Below, piece by piece: positions 43,584 through 52,321 of a stretch of 64,000 nucleotides of DNA. The stretch covers positions 1 to 64,000 of the forward strand of contig NZ_CAKKLX010000001.1 of assembly GCF_918698155.1 (NCBI RefSeq). Reading direction: 5' to 3'. The notes beneath the pieces are model-generated. The model searched no databases and was not told the DNA's origin. It saw only the letters and a list, made by a program, of their open reading frames with translations. The translations under genes were made by a program, and so were the position numbers. This DNA is from Roseomonas sp. CECT 9278 (GTDB lineage: Bacteria > Pseudomonadota > Alphaproteobacteria > Acetobacterales > Acetobacteraceae). Within the stretch, counting starts at the first letter, position 1. Each line of letters opens with the position of its first letter.

Positions 43584-43931
43584 ATGCGCAACTATGTGCA
43601 GCCCGGCGACAGCCTGGCGCTCGCCGTCCCCTATGCGGGCGGCGTCACCTCCGGCCAGGGCGTCCTGGTCGGCGCGCTCTTCGGCGTGGCCGCCGTCGAC
43701 GGCGTGCAGAACGCCGTCATCGAATGCCAGACCAAGGGCGTCTTCGACATCACCAAGGAGCCGGCGCTCGCCATCACCGCCGGTGCGCGGCTGTTCTGGG
43801 ACAACACCAACCGGCGCCTCACCACCACGGCCACCGGCAACTTCCAGGTGGGCCTCGCCACAGTGGCGGCGCTCGCGGCGGACACCACCGTCCGCGCCGT
43901 GCTGCTGCGCGTCCCGGCGTCCGGCGCATGA
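43584..43931 (+). CDS. DUF2190 capsid cement protein
   Basis: The 115-residue protein matches DUF2190: MRNYVQPGDSLALAVPYAGGVTSGQGVLVGALFGVA, GVFDITKEPALAITAGARLFWDNTNRRLT and FQVGLATVAALAADTTVRAVLL. Such proteins stabilise the head surface. It follows the capsid gene once the reverse-strand toxin-antitoxin insert is ignored. Its stop overlaps the next gene (ATGA). Confidence 0.88.
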   Translation: MRNYVQPGDSLALAVPYAGGVTSGQGVLVGALFGVAAVDGVQNAVIECQTKGVFDITKEPALAITAGARLFWDNTNRRLTTTATGNFQVGLATVAALAADTTVRAVLLRVPASGA

Positions 43932-44566
43932 GCATCGATCCGAAGGCCACGCGGGGCTATCGCAACCGCAACCCGGGAAACATCGAGCACGTCCCTGCCA
44001 ACAAGTGGCAGGGGCTGGCCGAGCCGCCGTCGGATGGGCGTTTCTGCCGCTTCACCAGCCACGAGTTCGGCATCCGCGCGCTCGCCGCCCTGCTGGTCAC
44101 CTACCAGGACCGGCACAAGCTGCGCACGCCGCGCGCGATCATCGAGCGCTGGGCGCCCAAGGTGGAGAACGACACCGCGGCCTATATCGCGGTGGTGGCG
44201 CGACGCATTGGCGTCGCGCCGGACGATGCCATCGACCTGCATCGGAACGAACACCTCCGCCCGCTGGTCGAGGCCATCATCCACCATGAGTGCGCCGGGC
44301 TGAGCTATCCGGCCGCGGTGATTGACCGCGCGCTCACCCTGGCCGGGGTCCCGCCCGCGCCGCCGGTGACATTGCGGGAGGTGGCCGCCGTCACCGGCAC
44401 CGGGCGTGGTGCGGTCCTCGTGGGCGCGGCGGGCATCGCCACCGCCGTGGCACAGGCGGCGCCGGCCATCCAAGCGCTGGGCACGCTGGCGCCCGCCGTC
44501 GCCATCGCGGTCATCGTCGCGGCCGTGGCGGGCGTCCTCGCCTGGCGGCTGCGGCGGCCCGCATGA
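43928..44566 (+). CDS. Virion-associated/lysozyme-like protein with C-terminal membrane helix
   Basis: The 212-residue protein starts TRGYRNRNPGNIEHVPANKWQGL and FTSHEFGIRALAALLVTYQDRHKLRTPRAIIERWAPKVEN, the pattern of 'structural protein P5'-like phage proteins that resemble muramidases. The end (TLAPAVAIAVIVAAVAGVLAWRLRR) is one transmembrane helix. It may degrade peptidoglycan during entry or lysis. It is the only endolysin-like candidate in the prophage. Confidence 0.7.
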   Translation: MSIDPKATRGYRNRNPGNIEHVPANKWQGLAEPPSDGRFCRFTSHEFGIRALAALLVTYQDRHKLRTPRAIIERWAPKVENDTAAYIAVVARRIGVAPDDAIDLHRNEHLRPLVEAIIHHECAGLSYPAAVIDRALTLAGVPPAPPVTLREVAAVTGTGRGAVLVGAAGIATAVAQAAPAIQALGTLAPAVAIAVIVAAVAGVLAWRLRRPA

Positions 44567-44871
44567 GCGCCTTCGTCGCGGCCATGGATGCGCTGGCCGC
44601 GGATCCGAACATCGGAGCGGATGCGAGCTATCGCGCGGGCGGGACCGGTGCGCCGGTCCTGCTCCGCGTGGTCCGCTCGTCGCCGGATCGGCTGGGCGAT
44701 GCCTTCGGCACCAGCGCGATCCAGGCCGGCGACGTGCTGACGGTGGCCATCGCCGTCCTCTCCAGCGTCGAGGCGGACGACACCTTCACCCTCGGCGCCG
44801 ACACCCTGACCGTCCAGCACGCCGAGCGGGATGCCGCGGGCATCGCCTGGCGCGTCTTCTGCCGCCGATAG
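44563..44871 (+). CDS. Head-tail connector-like protein (gpFII type)
   Basis: The 102-residue protein (SAFVAAMDALAADPNIGADASYRAGG, VRSSPDRLGDAFGTSAIQAGDVLTVAIAVLSSVEADDTFTLGADTLTVQ) is beta-rich and resembles small gpFII-like connectors that mediate tail attachment. Position after head genes supports this. It overlaps the upstream gene by four bases. Confidence 0.65.
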   Translation: MSAFVAAMDALAADPNIGADASYRAGGTGAPVLLRVVRSSPDRLGDAFGTSAIQAGDVLTVAIAVLSSVEADDTFTLGADTLTVQHAERDAAGIAWRVFCRR

Positions 44872-44881
44872 GAGAACCGCC

Positions 44882-45181
44882 ATGATCGACCCGGAGCGCA
44901 TCGGCGGCATCGTCGGCGAGGCGCTGCTCGCCGGCGCCCTGGGTGCGCTCGGGGCAATGGCGCGCTTCTCCTCCACCGACCGGCCACTGCTGACCCGCGC
45001 CTATCTGCTGCACGCGCTGGCGGGCGGCAGCCTCGGCACGGGCGCCTGGCTCATCGCGCACGCCTTCGAGCTCGATGGCTGGTGGCTCTTCGCTGTGGCG
45101 TGGCTGGCCGGCACGCTGGGCTACGCCGCGCTGCACGACCTGCTGCTGCGCATCCTCAGCCGCAAACTCGGCGGGCGCTGA
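44882..45181 (+). CDS. Holin-like membrane protein
   Basis: The 99-residue protein has three hydrophobic segments: IVGEALLAGALGALGAMA, LLHALAGGSLGTGAWLIAHA and WLFAVAWLAGTLGYAAL. A basic end follows (LLLRILSRKLGGR), like LydA/phage holin family members. It would form lesions in the inner membrane at lysis. A separate endolysin and spanin are not evident. Confidence 0.7.
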   Translation: MIDPERIGGIVGEALLAGALGALGAMARFSSTDRPLLTRAYLLHALAGGSLGTGAWLIAHAFELDGWWLFAVAWLAGTLGYAALHDLLLRILSRKLGGR

Positions 45182-45184
45182 TCC

Positions 45185-45910
45185 ATGCGGCTCGGCGCCA
45201 GCATCGTCGGCGATCTCCGCAAGGTGCTGGCCGATGAGGTGCGCGCAGGGGAGCGCGCAGCCATGACTGCCATTCGCGCCGAGACCGATCAGGTGAAGGC
45301 CGAGCTACGCCGGCAGGTCACCATCGCCTTCTCCGGCAATGCGCGGGGCATCGCCAATGCCTGGCGGTCGATGATCTTCCCGCGGACGGGGCAGTCGCTG
45401 CGGCCGGCGGGGCTGGTGTTCACCAAGGTGCCGAATGTCATCGATGCCTTCGAGCGGGGCGCGCTGATCCGCGCCAAGGGCGGCGGGAAGTTCCTCGCCA
45501 TCCCGACCGGCTTCAACGCCGCCAGGGGCCGGCGTGGCCGAGGCGAGAAGGGGATGCGGGTGACGCCCGCGCAGATGGTCGCCTCGGGCCAGGCCTTCCT
45601 GCGGCCGTTCAAGTCGGGCCGGGGCTTCGTGTGGTGCCTGCCACTGCGGCAGGGCGAGCAGACCGGGCGCCGGCGGCGGACCCGCCTCGTGGCCGGCGGC
45701 GTGACGGAAGTCGGCACGGCCAATCGCAAAGGCCGCGAGGCCTGGGCGCGCGGGCTGCTGGAGCAGGGAATGGTGCCGATGTTCCTACTCCTGCCCCAGG
45801 TGAAGCTCGCCAAGCGGCTCGATGTGCGCGGCGCCGCCGAGCGTGGGCTGCGCCGCCTGCCAGGGCGATTTGTCGCGGCCTGGGAACGCGAGAGCGGGAG
45901 GTCAGCGTGA
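45185..45910 (+). CDS. DUF6441 phage tail-completion protein
   Basis: The 241-residue protein is basic and helical at the start (RAAMTAIRAETDQVKAELRRQVTIAFSGNARGIANAWRSMIFPR). A beta region (KFLAIPTGFNAARGRRGRGEKG, GFVWCLPLRQGEQTGRRRR) follows, as in DUF6441 proteins found between connector and tail genes. A gpZ-like tail-completion role is plausible. Its stop overlaps the GTG of the next gene. Confidence 0.75.
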   Translation: MRLGASIVGDLRKVLADEVRAGERAAMTAIRAETDQVKAELRRQVTIAFSGNARGIANAWRSMIFPRTGQSLRPAGLVFTKVPNVIDAFERGALIRAKGGGKFLAIPTGFNAARGRRGRGEKGMRVTPAQMVASGQAFLRPFKSGRGFVWCLPLRQGEQTGRRRRTRLVAGGVTEVGTANRKGREAWARGLLEQGMVPMFLLLPQVKLAKRLDVRGAAERGLRRLPGRFVAAWERESGRSA

Positions 45911-46353
45911 GCGCGCGCGAGACCGCCATCGCCGCACTGCACAGCCGGCTCGTCACTCAGCTGGTGGTGCGGAATCCGGCACCGCTGGTGCTGCGCGGTG
46001 AGACCATCCCGCAGCGCATTCCTGCTGGCGGGCTGGTACTGGTCCGAGATGGCGAGACGGTGGAGGAAACGCCGATCCTTTCCCCGCTCGCCTGGCAGAT
46101 CGAGCATCGTGCTGAGGTCGAGATCACCGTCGCCGGCGCCACTCCCGCCGCCCGCAACACCCTGCTCGACGCGCTGCTGGTCGATGTCGCCGCGGCCATC
46201 ACCGCCAACCGCACCCTCGGCGGCGCCGTCGAATGGACGCAGCCCGGCAGCGTCGCCTTCGAGGATGTCGAGTTCGAGGGTGCCGCCGCGGCCCGCGCCG
46301 CCGCCATCCCCGTCACCCTCTGGTTCACCGTTGCCGGCTCGCCGCTGGCCTGA
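45907..46353 (+). CDS. Minor tail / tail terminator-like protein (gpU type)
   Basis: The 148-residue protein starts at GTG 45907. It has the terminator-like pattern SARETAIAALHSRLVTQLV, WQIEHRAEVEITVAGATPAARNTLLDALLVDVAAAITANRTLGGAVEW and AAIPVTLWFTVAGSPLA. Position just before the tail tube gene matches lambda gpU, which caps the tail. Confidence 0.75.
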   Translation: MSARETAIAALHSRLVTQLVVRNPAPLVLRGETIPQRIPAGGLVLVRDGETVEETPILSPLAWQIEHRAEVEITVAGATPAARNTLLDALLVDVAAAITANRTLGGAVEWTQPGSVAFEDVEFEGAAAARAAAIPVTLWFTVAGSPLA

Positions 46354-46374
46354 TCCCCATCCAGGAGAAAGCCC

Positions 46375-47328
46375 ATGCCTCGTGCCATCGGCGCGAATTG
46401 CCGCCTGCTCATGCTGCCCGAGACCGTCTACGGGACGGCGCCCGGCAGCAACTGGCGGCGCATGCCGTTCCTGTCCTGCGACCTGGGCGCGGAGCAGCCG
46501 CTACTCGATGCCGACGTCATCGGCGTCGGCAGCAACCGGGATCCCGCCGCGCCCTTCCTCGACACGGTGACGGTCGCCGGCCAGGCGGTGGTGCCGGTCG
46601 ACCTGATCAACATCGGCCACTGGCTGCGGCTGCTGCTCGGTGCGCCGACCACCAACGGTACCATCAACTTCATCCACACCTTCGGCTCGGGCGCGGCCTC
46701 GCTGCCCAGCAATGCGATGGAGATCGGCTATCCTGACGTGCCGAGCTTCGACGTCTGCACAGGCGTGCGCGCCGACACGCTGGAGATGGACTTCACGCCT
46801 ACCGGTGCCGCGACGGCCACCTTCGGGCTGCTCGGCCAGGGCTCGGTGCGCACCGGCGCCACGTCAGGCGGGACGCCCACCAGCGCGGCCTATACCGCCT
46901 TCAACAAGGCCCAGGGATCGATCACGCGCAGCAGCGTGGCGCTGGCGCAGGTGACCGGCGCGCGGCTCACCTACGCCAACGGCATGGAGGCGGTGCGCAC
47001 CATTCGCGCCGATCGCCGCGTGGAGGGCGTGGATCCCGGCATCGCCCGCTGCACCGGCCAGATCACGGTGCGCTTCGAGAACACGACGCTGCTGGCGCAG
47101 GCGCAGGCCGGCACCTCGGCGGAATTCGCCCTGGCCTTCACCATCGACGCCAACCGCAGCCTGACCATCACACTGCACGAGGTCTATCTCGCGCTGGCCA
47201 AAACGCCGATCGAGGGGCCGGCCGGGGTTGAGGCCAGCTTTGATTTCCGCGCTGCGTTCAACGCGCCGGCCACGCGGATGATGACGGCGGTGCTGCGGAA
47301 CCAACAGGCGGGGACGGAATACGCGTGA
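46375..47328 (+). CDS. Major tail tube protein
   Basis: The 317-residue protein (MPRAIGANCRLLMLPETVYGTAPGSNWRRMPFLSCDLG, LDTVTVAGQAVVPVDLINIGHWLRLLLGAP, GVRADTLEMDFTPTGAATATFGLLGQG) fits tail tube proteins of siphophages. It polymerises around the tape measure. GGAGAAA precedes the ATG. It is followed by the reverse-strand DUF3800 insert. Confidence 0.83.
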   Translation: MPRAIGANCRLLMLPETVYGTAPGSNWRRMPFLSCDLGAEQPLLDADVIGVGSNRDPAAPFLDTVTVAGQAVVPVDLINIGHWLRLLLGAPTTNGTINFIHTFGSGAASLPSNAMEIGYPDVPSFDVCTGVRADTLEMDFTPTGAATATFGLLGQGSVRTGATSGGTPTSAAYTAFNKAQGSITRSSVALAQVTGARLTYANGMEAVRTIRADRRVEGVDPGIARCTGQITVRFENTTLLAQAQAGTSAEFALAFTIDANRSLTITLHEVYLALAKTPIEGPAGVEASFDFRAAFNAPATRMMTAVLRNQQAGTEYA

Positions 47329-47369
47329 CGCTCGTGGCGCTGAAATAGCGAGGGTGCAAGCCTTGCCTC

Positions 47370-48389
47370 CTAGCCGGCAACCATCGGCAAAGCTTCTGCA
47401 CGGATTGTCCGTAGGGGAGAGATATAGGGCGAACGAGCCCACGAACGTGGCTGATTGGTTAGTGCGATCATGTGGACCACCTCGCTACCGCGCTCGGGTT
47501 GAACCATGACGCGGGCGAGACGGCGCCAGCCAGATTCCTGCAAGTTGCCCACCAGCATCCGACGAATGGCGTTCGTGGCGATGTCGGCCATCTGCAGGCC
47601 TGGTTCATTCTGCGAGGCGGCGAAATTGAGGTCCGCGAGAAGACGGTTGATGTCGAGCACGCTTTTGCGCGTGCGCGGCGAAGGGCGTGCGTGCGCAGCC
47701 AGGTAATCTGGCAGGCCTTCGCGGTCGCTCTGGAATGCACGGTCGAATGCCGAGTAGTCACACCAGTCGAGATGCGCCATCGGGTTCTGAAGCGACGAAG
47801 ACTGAAGGAAGGGTTTGACCAGAAAGCTCCAGAGGCTTTCCATTTCGGTTATCGGCTGGCCTTTCGCGTCCAGCGTCCAGGCCAGCGTACCCAGATCATC
47901 CGGACGTCGCTGCACGACGTACATCGTCTTCTCGCGAAGAATCGCTTCTAACAGCGCTGAGTATGAGACGAGTTGCACATAGCCTGGCACGCTAAGGCGA
48001 CGAAGCCTCGAAGCCAAAGCGCGGGCCCCTGCCCAAACGTTGGGATGGTGCTCGGAAGTCAGGTTGGCTGTGATCTTCCGCGCTTGGATTTCTTGATGGT
48101 GGCGAATTTCCGATACGCGGTGGAGAGCCAAGTCGATTGCCGTGCATTCCACCAGTCCACCACAGTCAGCGAGGAAACCAAGGAAACGATCGACTTGCGC
48201 CTCGTCCAGTAGCCGTCCCTTGACCTCGCCGTTTTCGCTTGCCCAGGCGCTCGAAAGTTTCTTGAACTCAGCCAGAATCTGCGGAGTCTGAAGGCTCGGC
48301 AGAAGGACTGCGCCGACGGCAGAAACCGCGGGCTTTTTCGCTTCGCTGGGAACGGTGAAGGAGCCGCTTTCGTCTATAAATATATGCAA
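47370..48389 (-). CDS. DUF3800 family protein, reverse-strand insertion in tail operon
   Basis: The 339-residue protein starts MHIFIDESGSFTV, the hallmark of DUF3800, whose members have an RNase H-like fold. A late GLQMADIATNAIRRM holds the other conserved acid. GC content is lower than its neighbours' and the strand is opposite, so it is cargo. The family often sits in defence islands and prophages. An RNA/DNA processing role is suspected but not shown. Confidence 0.88.
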   Translation of the reverse strand: MHIFIDESGSFTVPSEAKKPAVSAVGAVLLPSLQTPQILAEFKKLSSAWASENGEVKGRLLDEAQVDRFLGFLADCGGLVECTAIDLALHRVSEIRHHQEIQARKITANLTSEHHPNVWAGARALASRLRRLSVPGYVQLVSYSALLEAILREKTMYVVQRRPDDLGTLAWTLDAKGQPITEMESLWSFLVKPFLQSSSLQNPMAHLDWCDYSAFDRAFQSDREGLPDYLAAHARPSPRTRKSVLDINRLLADLNFAASQNEPGLQMADIATNAIRRMLVGNLQESGWRRLARVMVQPERGSEVVHMIALTNQPRSWARSPYISPLRTIRAEALPMVAG

Positions 48390-48748
48390 GGCTCGCTCCG
48401 TCCCTCAGGCAGCGCCTAATAGCTGGACCATGAGGATGTCGAAATCTGCATTTTACTCGCCGGCCGACAACTTGATGGCGAGTGTCCGCCGGGTCGAAGC
48501 TTTCCGGTAAAGTCAAGCATGCAAACCCGCCATTCGGGCGACTTTTCTCGCATGAGCGACGAGCTGTCCAGGCAGGTCTTCTTGGGACGCTAAACGGAAT
48601 TTCCCCGCGTTTGGCGCCGCGCCTTTGATCTGGGCGCGCCGGGGTGTTGGGCAGGCCTCGGTGTTGACGCTGTGCCTTGTGTTGCGCGCTTCCCTGGCCT
48701 GTGCCGACTCAGATCATCCCCCCAGACTCAGCCAAAGCGGAGAACCCC
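48390..48748. other. Gap between DUF3800 insert and tail assembly gene, no gene
   Basis: No frame here gives a credible protein. AT-rich DNA up to about 48540 probably belongs to the insert, including the divergent promoter for the DUF3800 gene. The remaining stretch leads to the tail gene at 48749. Confidence 0.5.
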
Positions 48749-49126
48749 ATGCTCACCCTTGACCTCCCGGTCGAGCCGTACTGGCTCGACCTGCCGCGCG
48801 GCGTCCGCGTGGAAATCCGCCCCGTCACCACCGCCGTCATGGCCGCGGCCCAGGCCGGCTCCGCCCGTCGCCTCGGCGCGCTGCGGGCCGCGTCCGAGGA
48901 CCTTGACCCCGACATGGCACGCGGCCTGGCCTTCGCCTTCTTGGTGAAAGCCCTGGCCCGCCATGCCGTCACCGCCTGGGAGGGCGTGGGCGATGCCGCC
49001 GGCAAGCCGCTGCAGCTCTCGCCCGAAGCGGTCGAGCGTCTCATGGACATGGACGAGATGGCCGCAGCCTTCTGGGACCGCGCCACCGGCCCCGTCGCCG
49101 CCGTGGCCCTGGAGGGAAACGGCTGA
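48749..49126 (+). CDS. Tail assembly chaperone, gpG-like (zero-frame product)
   Basis: The 125-residue protein (MLTLDLPVEPYWLDLPRGVRVEIRPVTTAVMAAAQAGSARRLGAL, then VERLMDMDEMAAAFWDRATGPV) has the place and size of lambda gpG, the chaperone that coats the tape measure before tube assembly. The gene ends ALEGNG with a slippery site in its last codons, so a fraction of ribosomes should make the longer gpGT form. Confidence 0.83.
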   Translation: MLTLDLPVEPYWLDLPRGVRVEIRPVTTAVMAAAQAGSARRLGALRAASEDLDPDMARGLAFAFLVKALARHAVTAWEGVGDAAGKPLQLSPEAVERLMDMDEMAAAFWDRATGPVAAVALEGNG

Positions 49127-49443
49127 GGGCCCGGGCCGAATGGCACTTCGGCCAGGGCCCTGATTACTGCCGCGGCTGCGCTGCGCTGAACCGCGACTGC
49201 GGCCTGGCCTGCCCCTACGCCGCGCACGCGCCGGCCAGCGTCGTGGGCGCCGCAGCCTGGGCCGCCGGCACCACCTGCGCCACGGCGACGATGGCAGGCC
49301 TCGACCTCGACATCCCGGCCGCGCTCGCCGCCGCCCGCGAGATGGGCGCCTCCGGCTGGGCCGCCGCCGAGTTGCTCCTGGCCATGCGCATGGGCCTCGC
49401 CGCCGGCAGCGCCGCGCGGCGCACCGATCCCCCTGGAACCTGA
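48749..49443 (+). CDS. Tail assembly chaperone, gpGT-like product of programmed -1 frameshift
   Basis: A -1 slip on GGGAAAC (49114-49120) continues translation at 49120 with CGG CTG AGG and on to the stop at 49441-49443. This adds about 107 residues for a total near 231. The T part (WHFGQGPDYCRGCAALNRDCGLACPYAAH, then LAAAREMGASGWAAAELLLAMRMGL) has no good start codon of its own close to the gene junction. It contains five cysteines in a zinc-ribbon-like arrangement. It should bind the tail tube protein, as in lambda. Confidence 0.82.
49114..49161 (+). promoter_or_regulatory. Programmed -1 ribosomal frameshift signal
   Basis: The heptamer GGGAAAC (49114-49120) is in the X XXY YYZ register relative to the gpG frame (G GGA AAC). 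After a 5-nt spacer comes a hairpin. Outer stem 49126-49132 pairs with 49155-49161 (7 bp), inner stem 49134-49140 pairs with 49147-49153 (7 bp). One G-A mismatch separates them and the loop is 6 nt. The spacer and stem lengths match known stimulators. Confidence 0.9.
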
Positions 49444-49472
49444 CCACCCGACCAACGCAGGAGGCGTGACGC

Positions 49473-51629
49473 ATGGCGGATAGCACGCGCCGCGTCTCGG
49501 TCCGGCTGTCGCTGGACGACGCCGCCCGGGTCAAGCAGGAGCTGCGCGAGGTCGGCGAGACCGGCCAGCGATCGCTGGAGCGCATCCAGGGCGGCGCCGA
49601 TCGTGCCTCCCGCGCGCTGGACCTGCTCGACGTCGCCGTGCGTGGTGTGCAGATCGCCGGCCTCGCCGCCGGGCTGCGCGCTGTGGTGGTGGCCGGCGAC
49701 GCGCTCACCCAATCCATGGGCCGGCTGAACACCGCGCTCGGCTCAGTCGAGCGTGCGGGCGAGATCTACGATCGCCTCTATCGCGACAGCCTGCAGACCG
49801 GCGTCGCCGTGCGCGAGAGCGTCGACGCCTTCGCGCGCTTTTCGATCGCAGCGCGGGAGATCGGCGCCACCTCCGACCAGGTCGCCACGCTGGTCGGCGG
49901 CCTGCAGCGCATCGCCATCGCGTCGGGCGCCTCGCAGCAGGAGATCGCCTCCAGCACCCAGCAGCTCGCCCAGGCGCTGGCCTCCGGCACTCTGCAGGGC
50001 GATGAGCTGCGCAGCATCCTCGAAGGCCTGCCCACGCTCGCCCAGGCGCTGGCGCGCGAGCTCGGCGTTTCCATCGGCGAACTGCGCAAGCTCGGCTCCG
50101 AGGGCAAGCTCACCGCCGACACGGTCTTCCCGGCCCTGCTGCGCGCCGTCGAGCGGCTGAATGGCGAGTTCGAGCGCGCCCCGCTTTCCGTGGGCCGCGC
50201 CTTTGGGCAGCTCACCGCCGCGGCCGACCAGTTCCTCGCCCGGCTCGACCAGGCGATCGGCCTATCCAACGCCCTGGCCCGCGCGCTGTCCGGCGCCGCG
50301 CGCGTGCTGGACGGGGTACGCCGCGGCTCCGGCCTGCTGCTGCCCTCCGAGCAGGAGGCCGACCGCCGCGCCCAGGCCGAGGCGCTGCGTGCCCAGATCG
50401 CCCGTCTCGAGGCCGAGAACGACGGTCGCGACAGCCTGCGCTCCCAGCCCCGGCGTGGTTCGATCCGCGGCGGCCTGGTTGGCACCGCGCAGCAGCAGGC
50501 GGGCGTCGACCGCGCCGCGCGCCTGGAGGAACTACGCCGGCAGTACACAGAGCTGCAGGAGGAGATCACCCGCGGCGAGCAGGCCGCCGGCGAGCACCAG
50601 CGCACCGAGCAGGAGGCCGCGGCTGGGCAGGCTGCCGAGGCGCGCCGTCGTCGCACCGCCGCGGATGCGGAGGAGCTGCGCAAGGCGCTGGACGACCGCT
50701 TTCGGATCAACAGCGAGTACGACGACCGCGTCCGCCGCCTTCGCGAGGCCGAGGCCGCGGGCGGCATCACCGCCGCCGACCGCACCCAGCTGGAAACGCT
50801 CGCCTTGCGGGAACGCGACGAGGCGCTGCGCCGCATCGAGGGCACCACCCGCCGCGTGGCTGCCATCCCGCGCCCCGACCGCGAGGCCGAGCGCGAGATC
50901 AACGACATCATCCGCGAGCGCGAGCGGCTGATCCAGAACAACGAGAACGCCCAGGAACGCTACACTAGGCGCCTGGAAACCCTCGGCCGGCTGGTGGAGC
51001 GCTCCGAGCGCATCGGCCAGCCGATCCCCGACGAGACGGTCTCGCGCGAGGCCAATGCCGCGCTGGAGGAGCTGGAGCGCAGCCAGCAACGCGTCCAGCA
51101 GGCGACCGAGCGCACCAGCAACACGGCGCGCGAACTCGGCCTGACCTTCTCCTCCGCCTTCGAGGACGCGATCATCAAGGGCGAGAGTTTTTCCAAGGTC
51201 CTCCAGGGCATCCTGCAGGACATCGCCCGCATCGTGGTCCGGCGCACCATCACCGAGCCGCTCGGCACCGCGGTGACCTCCAGCCTGGCCGGCTTTGACT
51301 TCGGCTCGATCTTCTCCGGGGTCGGCTCAGCGCTGGGCGGGCTGTTCCGCGCCGAGGGCGGGCCGGTGGCGGGTGGGCAGCCGTACATCGTAGGCGAGCG
51401 CGGCCCCGAATGGTTCGTGCCGAACCGCAGCGGCACGGTGCTGCCCAACGGCATGGCGCCCGGTGGCCCGGTGATCAACCAGAGCATCACCATCGATGCA
51501 CGCGGCGCCGATGCCGGCGTCGAGGCGCGCCTGCGGCTGCTCTCGGCGCAGATCGTGCGCCAAGCCAGTGCGGCCACGCTCGACGCCATCCGCCGCGGCG
51601 GCAGCGCCACCAGCATTGTGCGGGGATAG
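49473..51629 (+). CDS. Tape measure protein
   Basis: The 718-residue protein starts RRVSVRLSLDDAARVKQELREVGETGQRSLERIQGGADRASRALD. It contains the tape-measure core GVAVRESVDAFARFSIAAREIGATSDQVATLVGGLQRIAIASGAS and GDELRSILEGLPTLAQALA. Long coiled coils (about 280-430) and a Gly-rich end (PVAGGQPYIVGERGPEWFVPNRSGTVLP) follow. At about 0.15 nm per residue it predicts a tail near 110 nm. It lies just after G/GT as in lambda. Confidence 0.92.
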   Translation: MADSTRRVSVRLSLDDAARVKQELREVGETGQRSLERIQGGADRASRALDLLDVAVRGVQIAGLAAGLRAVVVAGDALTQSMGRLNTALGSVERAGEIYDRLYRDSLQTGVAVRESVDAFARFSIAAREIGATSDQVATLVGGLQRIAIASGASQQEIASSTQQLAQALASGTLQGDELRSILEGLPTLAQALARELGVSIGELRKLGSEGKLTADTVFPALLRAVERLNGEFERAPLSVGRAFGQLTAAADQFLARLDQAIGLSNALARALSGAARVLDGVRRGSGLLLPSEQEADRRAQAEALRAQIARLEAENDGRDSLRSQPRRGSIRGGLVGTAQQQAGVDRAARLEELRRQYTELQEEITRGEQAAGEHQRTEQEAAAGQAAEARRRRTAADAEELRKALDDRFRINSEYDDRVRRLREAEAAGGITAADRTQLETLALRERDEALRRIEGTTRRVAAIPRPDREAEREINDIIRERERLIQNNENAQERYTRRLETLGRLVERSERIGQPIPDETVSREANAALEELERSQQRVQQATERTSNTARELGLTFSSAFEDAIIKGESFSKVLQGILQDIARIVVRRTITEPLGTAVTSSLAGFDFGSIFSGVGSALGGLFRAEGGPVAGGQPYIVGERGPEWFVPNRSGTVLPNGMAPGGPVINQSITIDARGADAGVEARLRLLSAQIVRQASAATLDAIRRGGSATSIVRG

Positions 51630-51632
51630 GGC

Positions 51633-52319
51633 ATGACCGAATACGCCTGGCCCAGCGTGCTGCGGCCGTCGCGGCTGAGCTTCTACCTGCAGCACAACAC
51701 CCTGCGCTTTGTCTCGCCCGTCACCCGCGCCACCCAGGTGCTGCGGCGCGAGGGGGCGCGCTGGGTGGCTGAGGCAACCTTCGAGCCGCTGGGGCGCGTG
51801 CAGGCCGGGGTGATGGACGGGCTGCTGGCCGCACTCGCCGGCTCCGCCAACACGGTGCGCATCTGGGACTGGCGGCGCGAATACCGCACCGGCGATCCGC
51901 GCAGCCAGGGCGATGTGCCGACCGGGCCGTACTCCTTCTCGGACGCGACGATCTTCACGGACGGCACCGGGCTGGTGGTGGGCTCCGGCAATCCGTCACT
52001 GGCGGCGGGTGCGCCACGCGGCGCGCTGTCCATCGTGACGCAGGGCTGGTGGCCGAGCACGGTGGCGGTGGGTGCCGGCGACTACATTGGGCTGGGCGGG
52101 CGGCTCTACATCGCCACCGCGGCAGTCGCCGCCTCTGGCGCTGGCACCGCCACCATTGGCATTGCCCCGCCGCTGCGCGCCGCGGTGGTGGTGGGCGAGC
52201 CGCTGATCCTGTCGCTGCCCAGCGTGCCGATGCGGTTGGTCTCGGACGACGAGGCTGCGAACCCGACACGGCCCGGCCCCTTCGCCGCGGTCACCATTCG
52301 CATGGAGGAGGCGCTGTAG
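51633..52319 (+). CDS. Distal tail protein (DUF-type) of unknown family
   Basis: The 228-residue protein (YAWPSVLRPSRLSFYLQHNTLRFVSPVTRATQVLRREGARWVAEATFEPL, RLVSDDEAANPTRPGPFAAVTIRMEEAL) is beta-rich. Its position between tape measure and tail hub proteins suggests a distal tail role (analogue of lambda gpM/L). No specific family motif is evident. Confidence 0.7.
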   Translation: MTEYAWPSVLRPSRLSFYLQHNTLRFVSPVTRATQVLRREGARWVAEATFEPLGRVQAGVMDGLLAALAGSANTVRIWDWRREYRTGDPRSQGDVPTGPYSFSDATIFTDGTGLVVGSGNPSLAAGAPRGALSIVTQGWWPSTVAVGAGDYIGLGGRLYIATAAVAASGAGTATIGIAPPLRAAVVVGEPLILSLPSVPMRLVSDDEAANPTRPGPFAAVTIRMEEAL

Positions 52320-52321
52320 TC

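Noticed and set aside
48268-48516. 82-codon minus-strand frame upstream of the DUF3800 gene
   Set aside because: Overlaps the DUF3800 start and shows random-looking composition; the region more likely holds its promoter.
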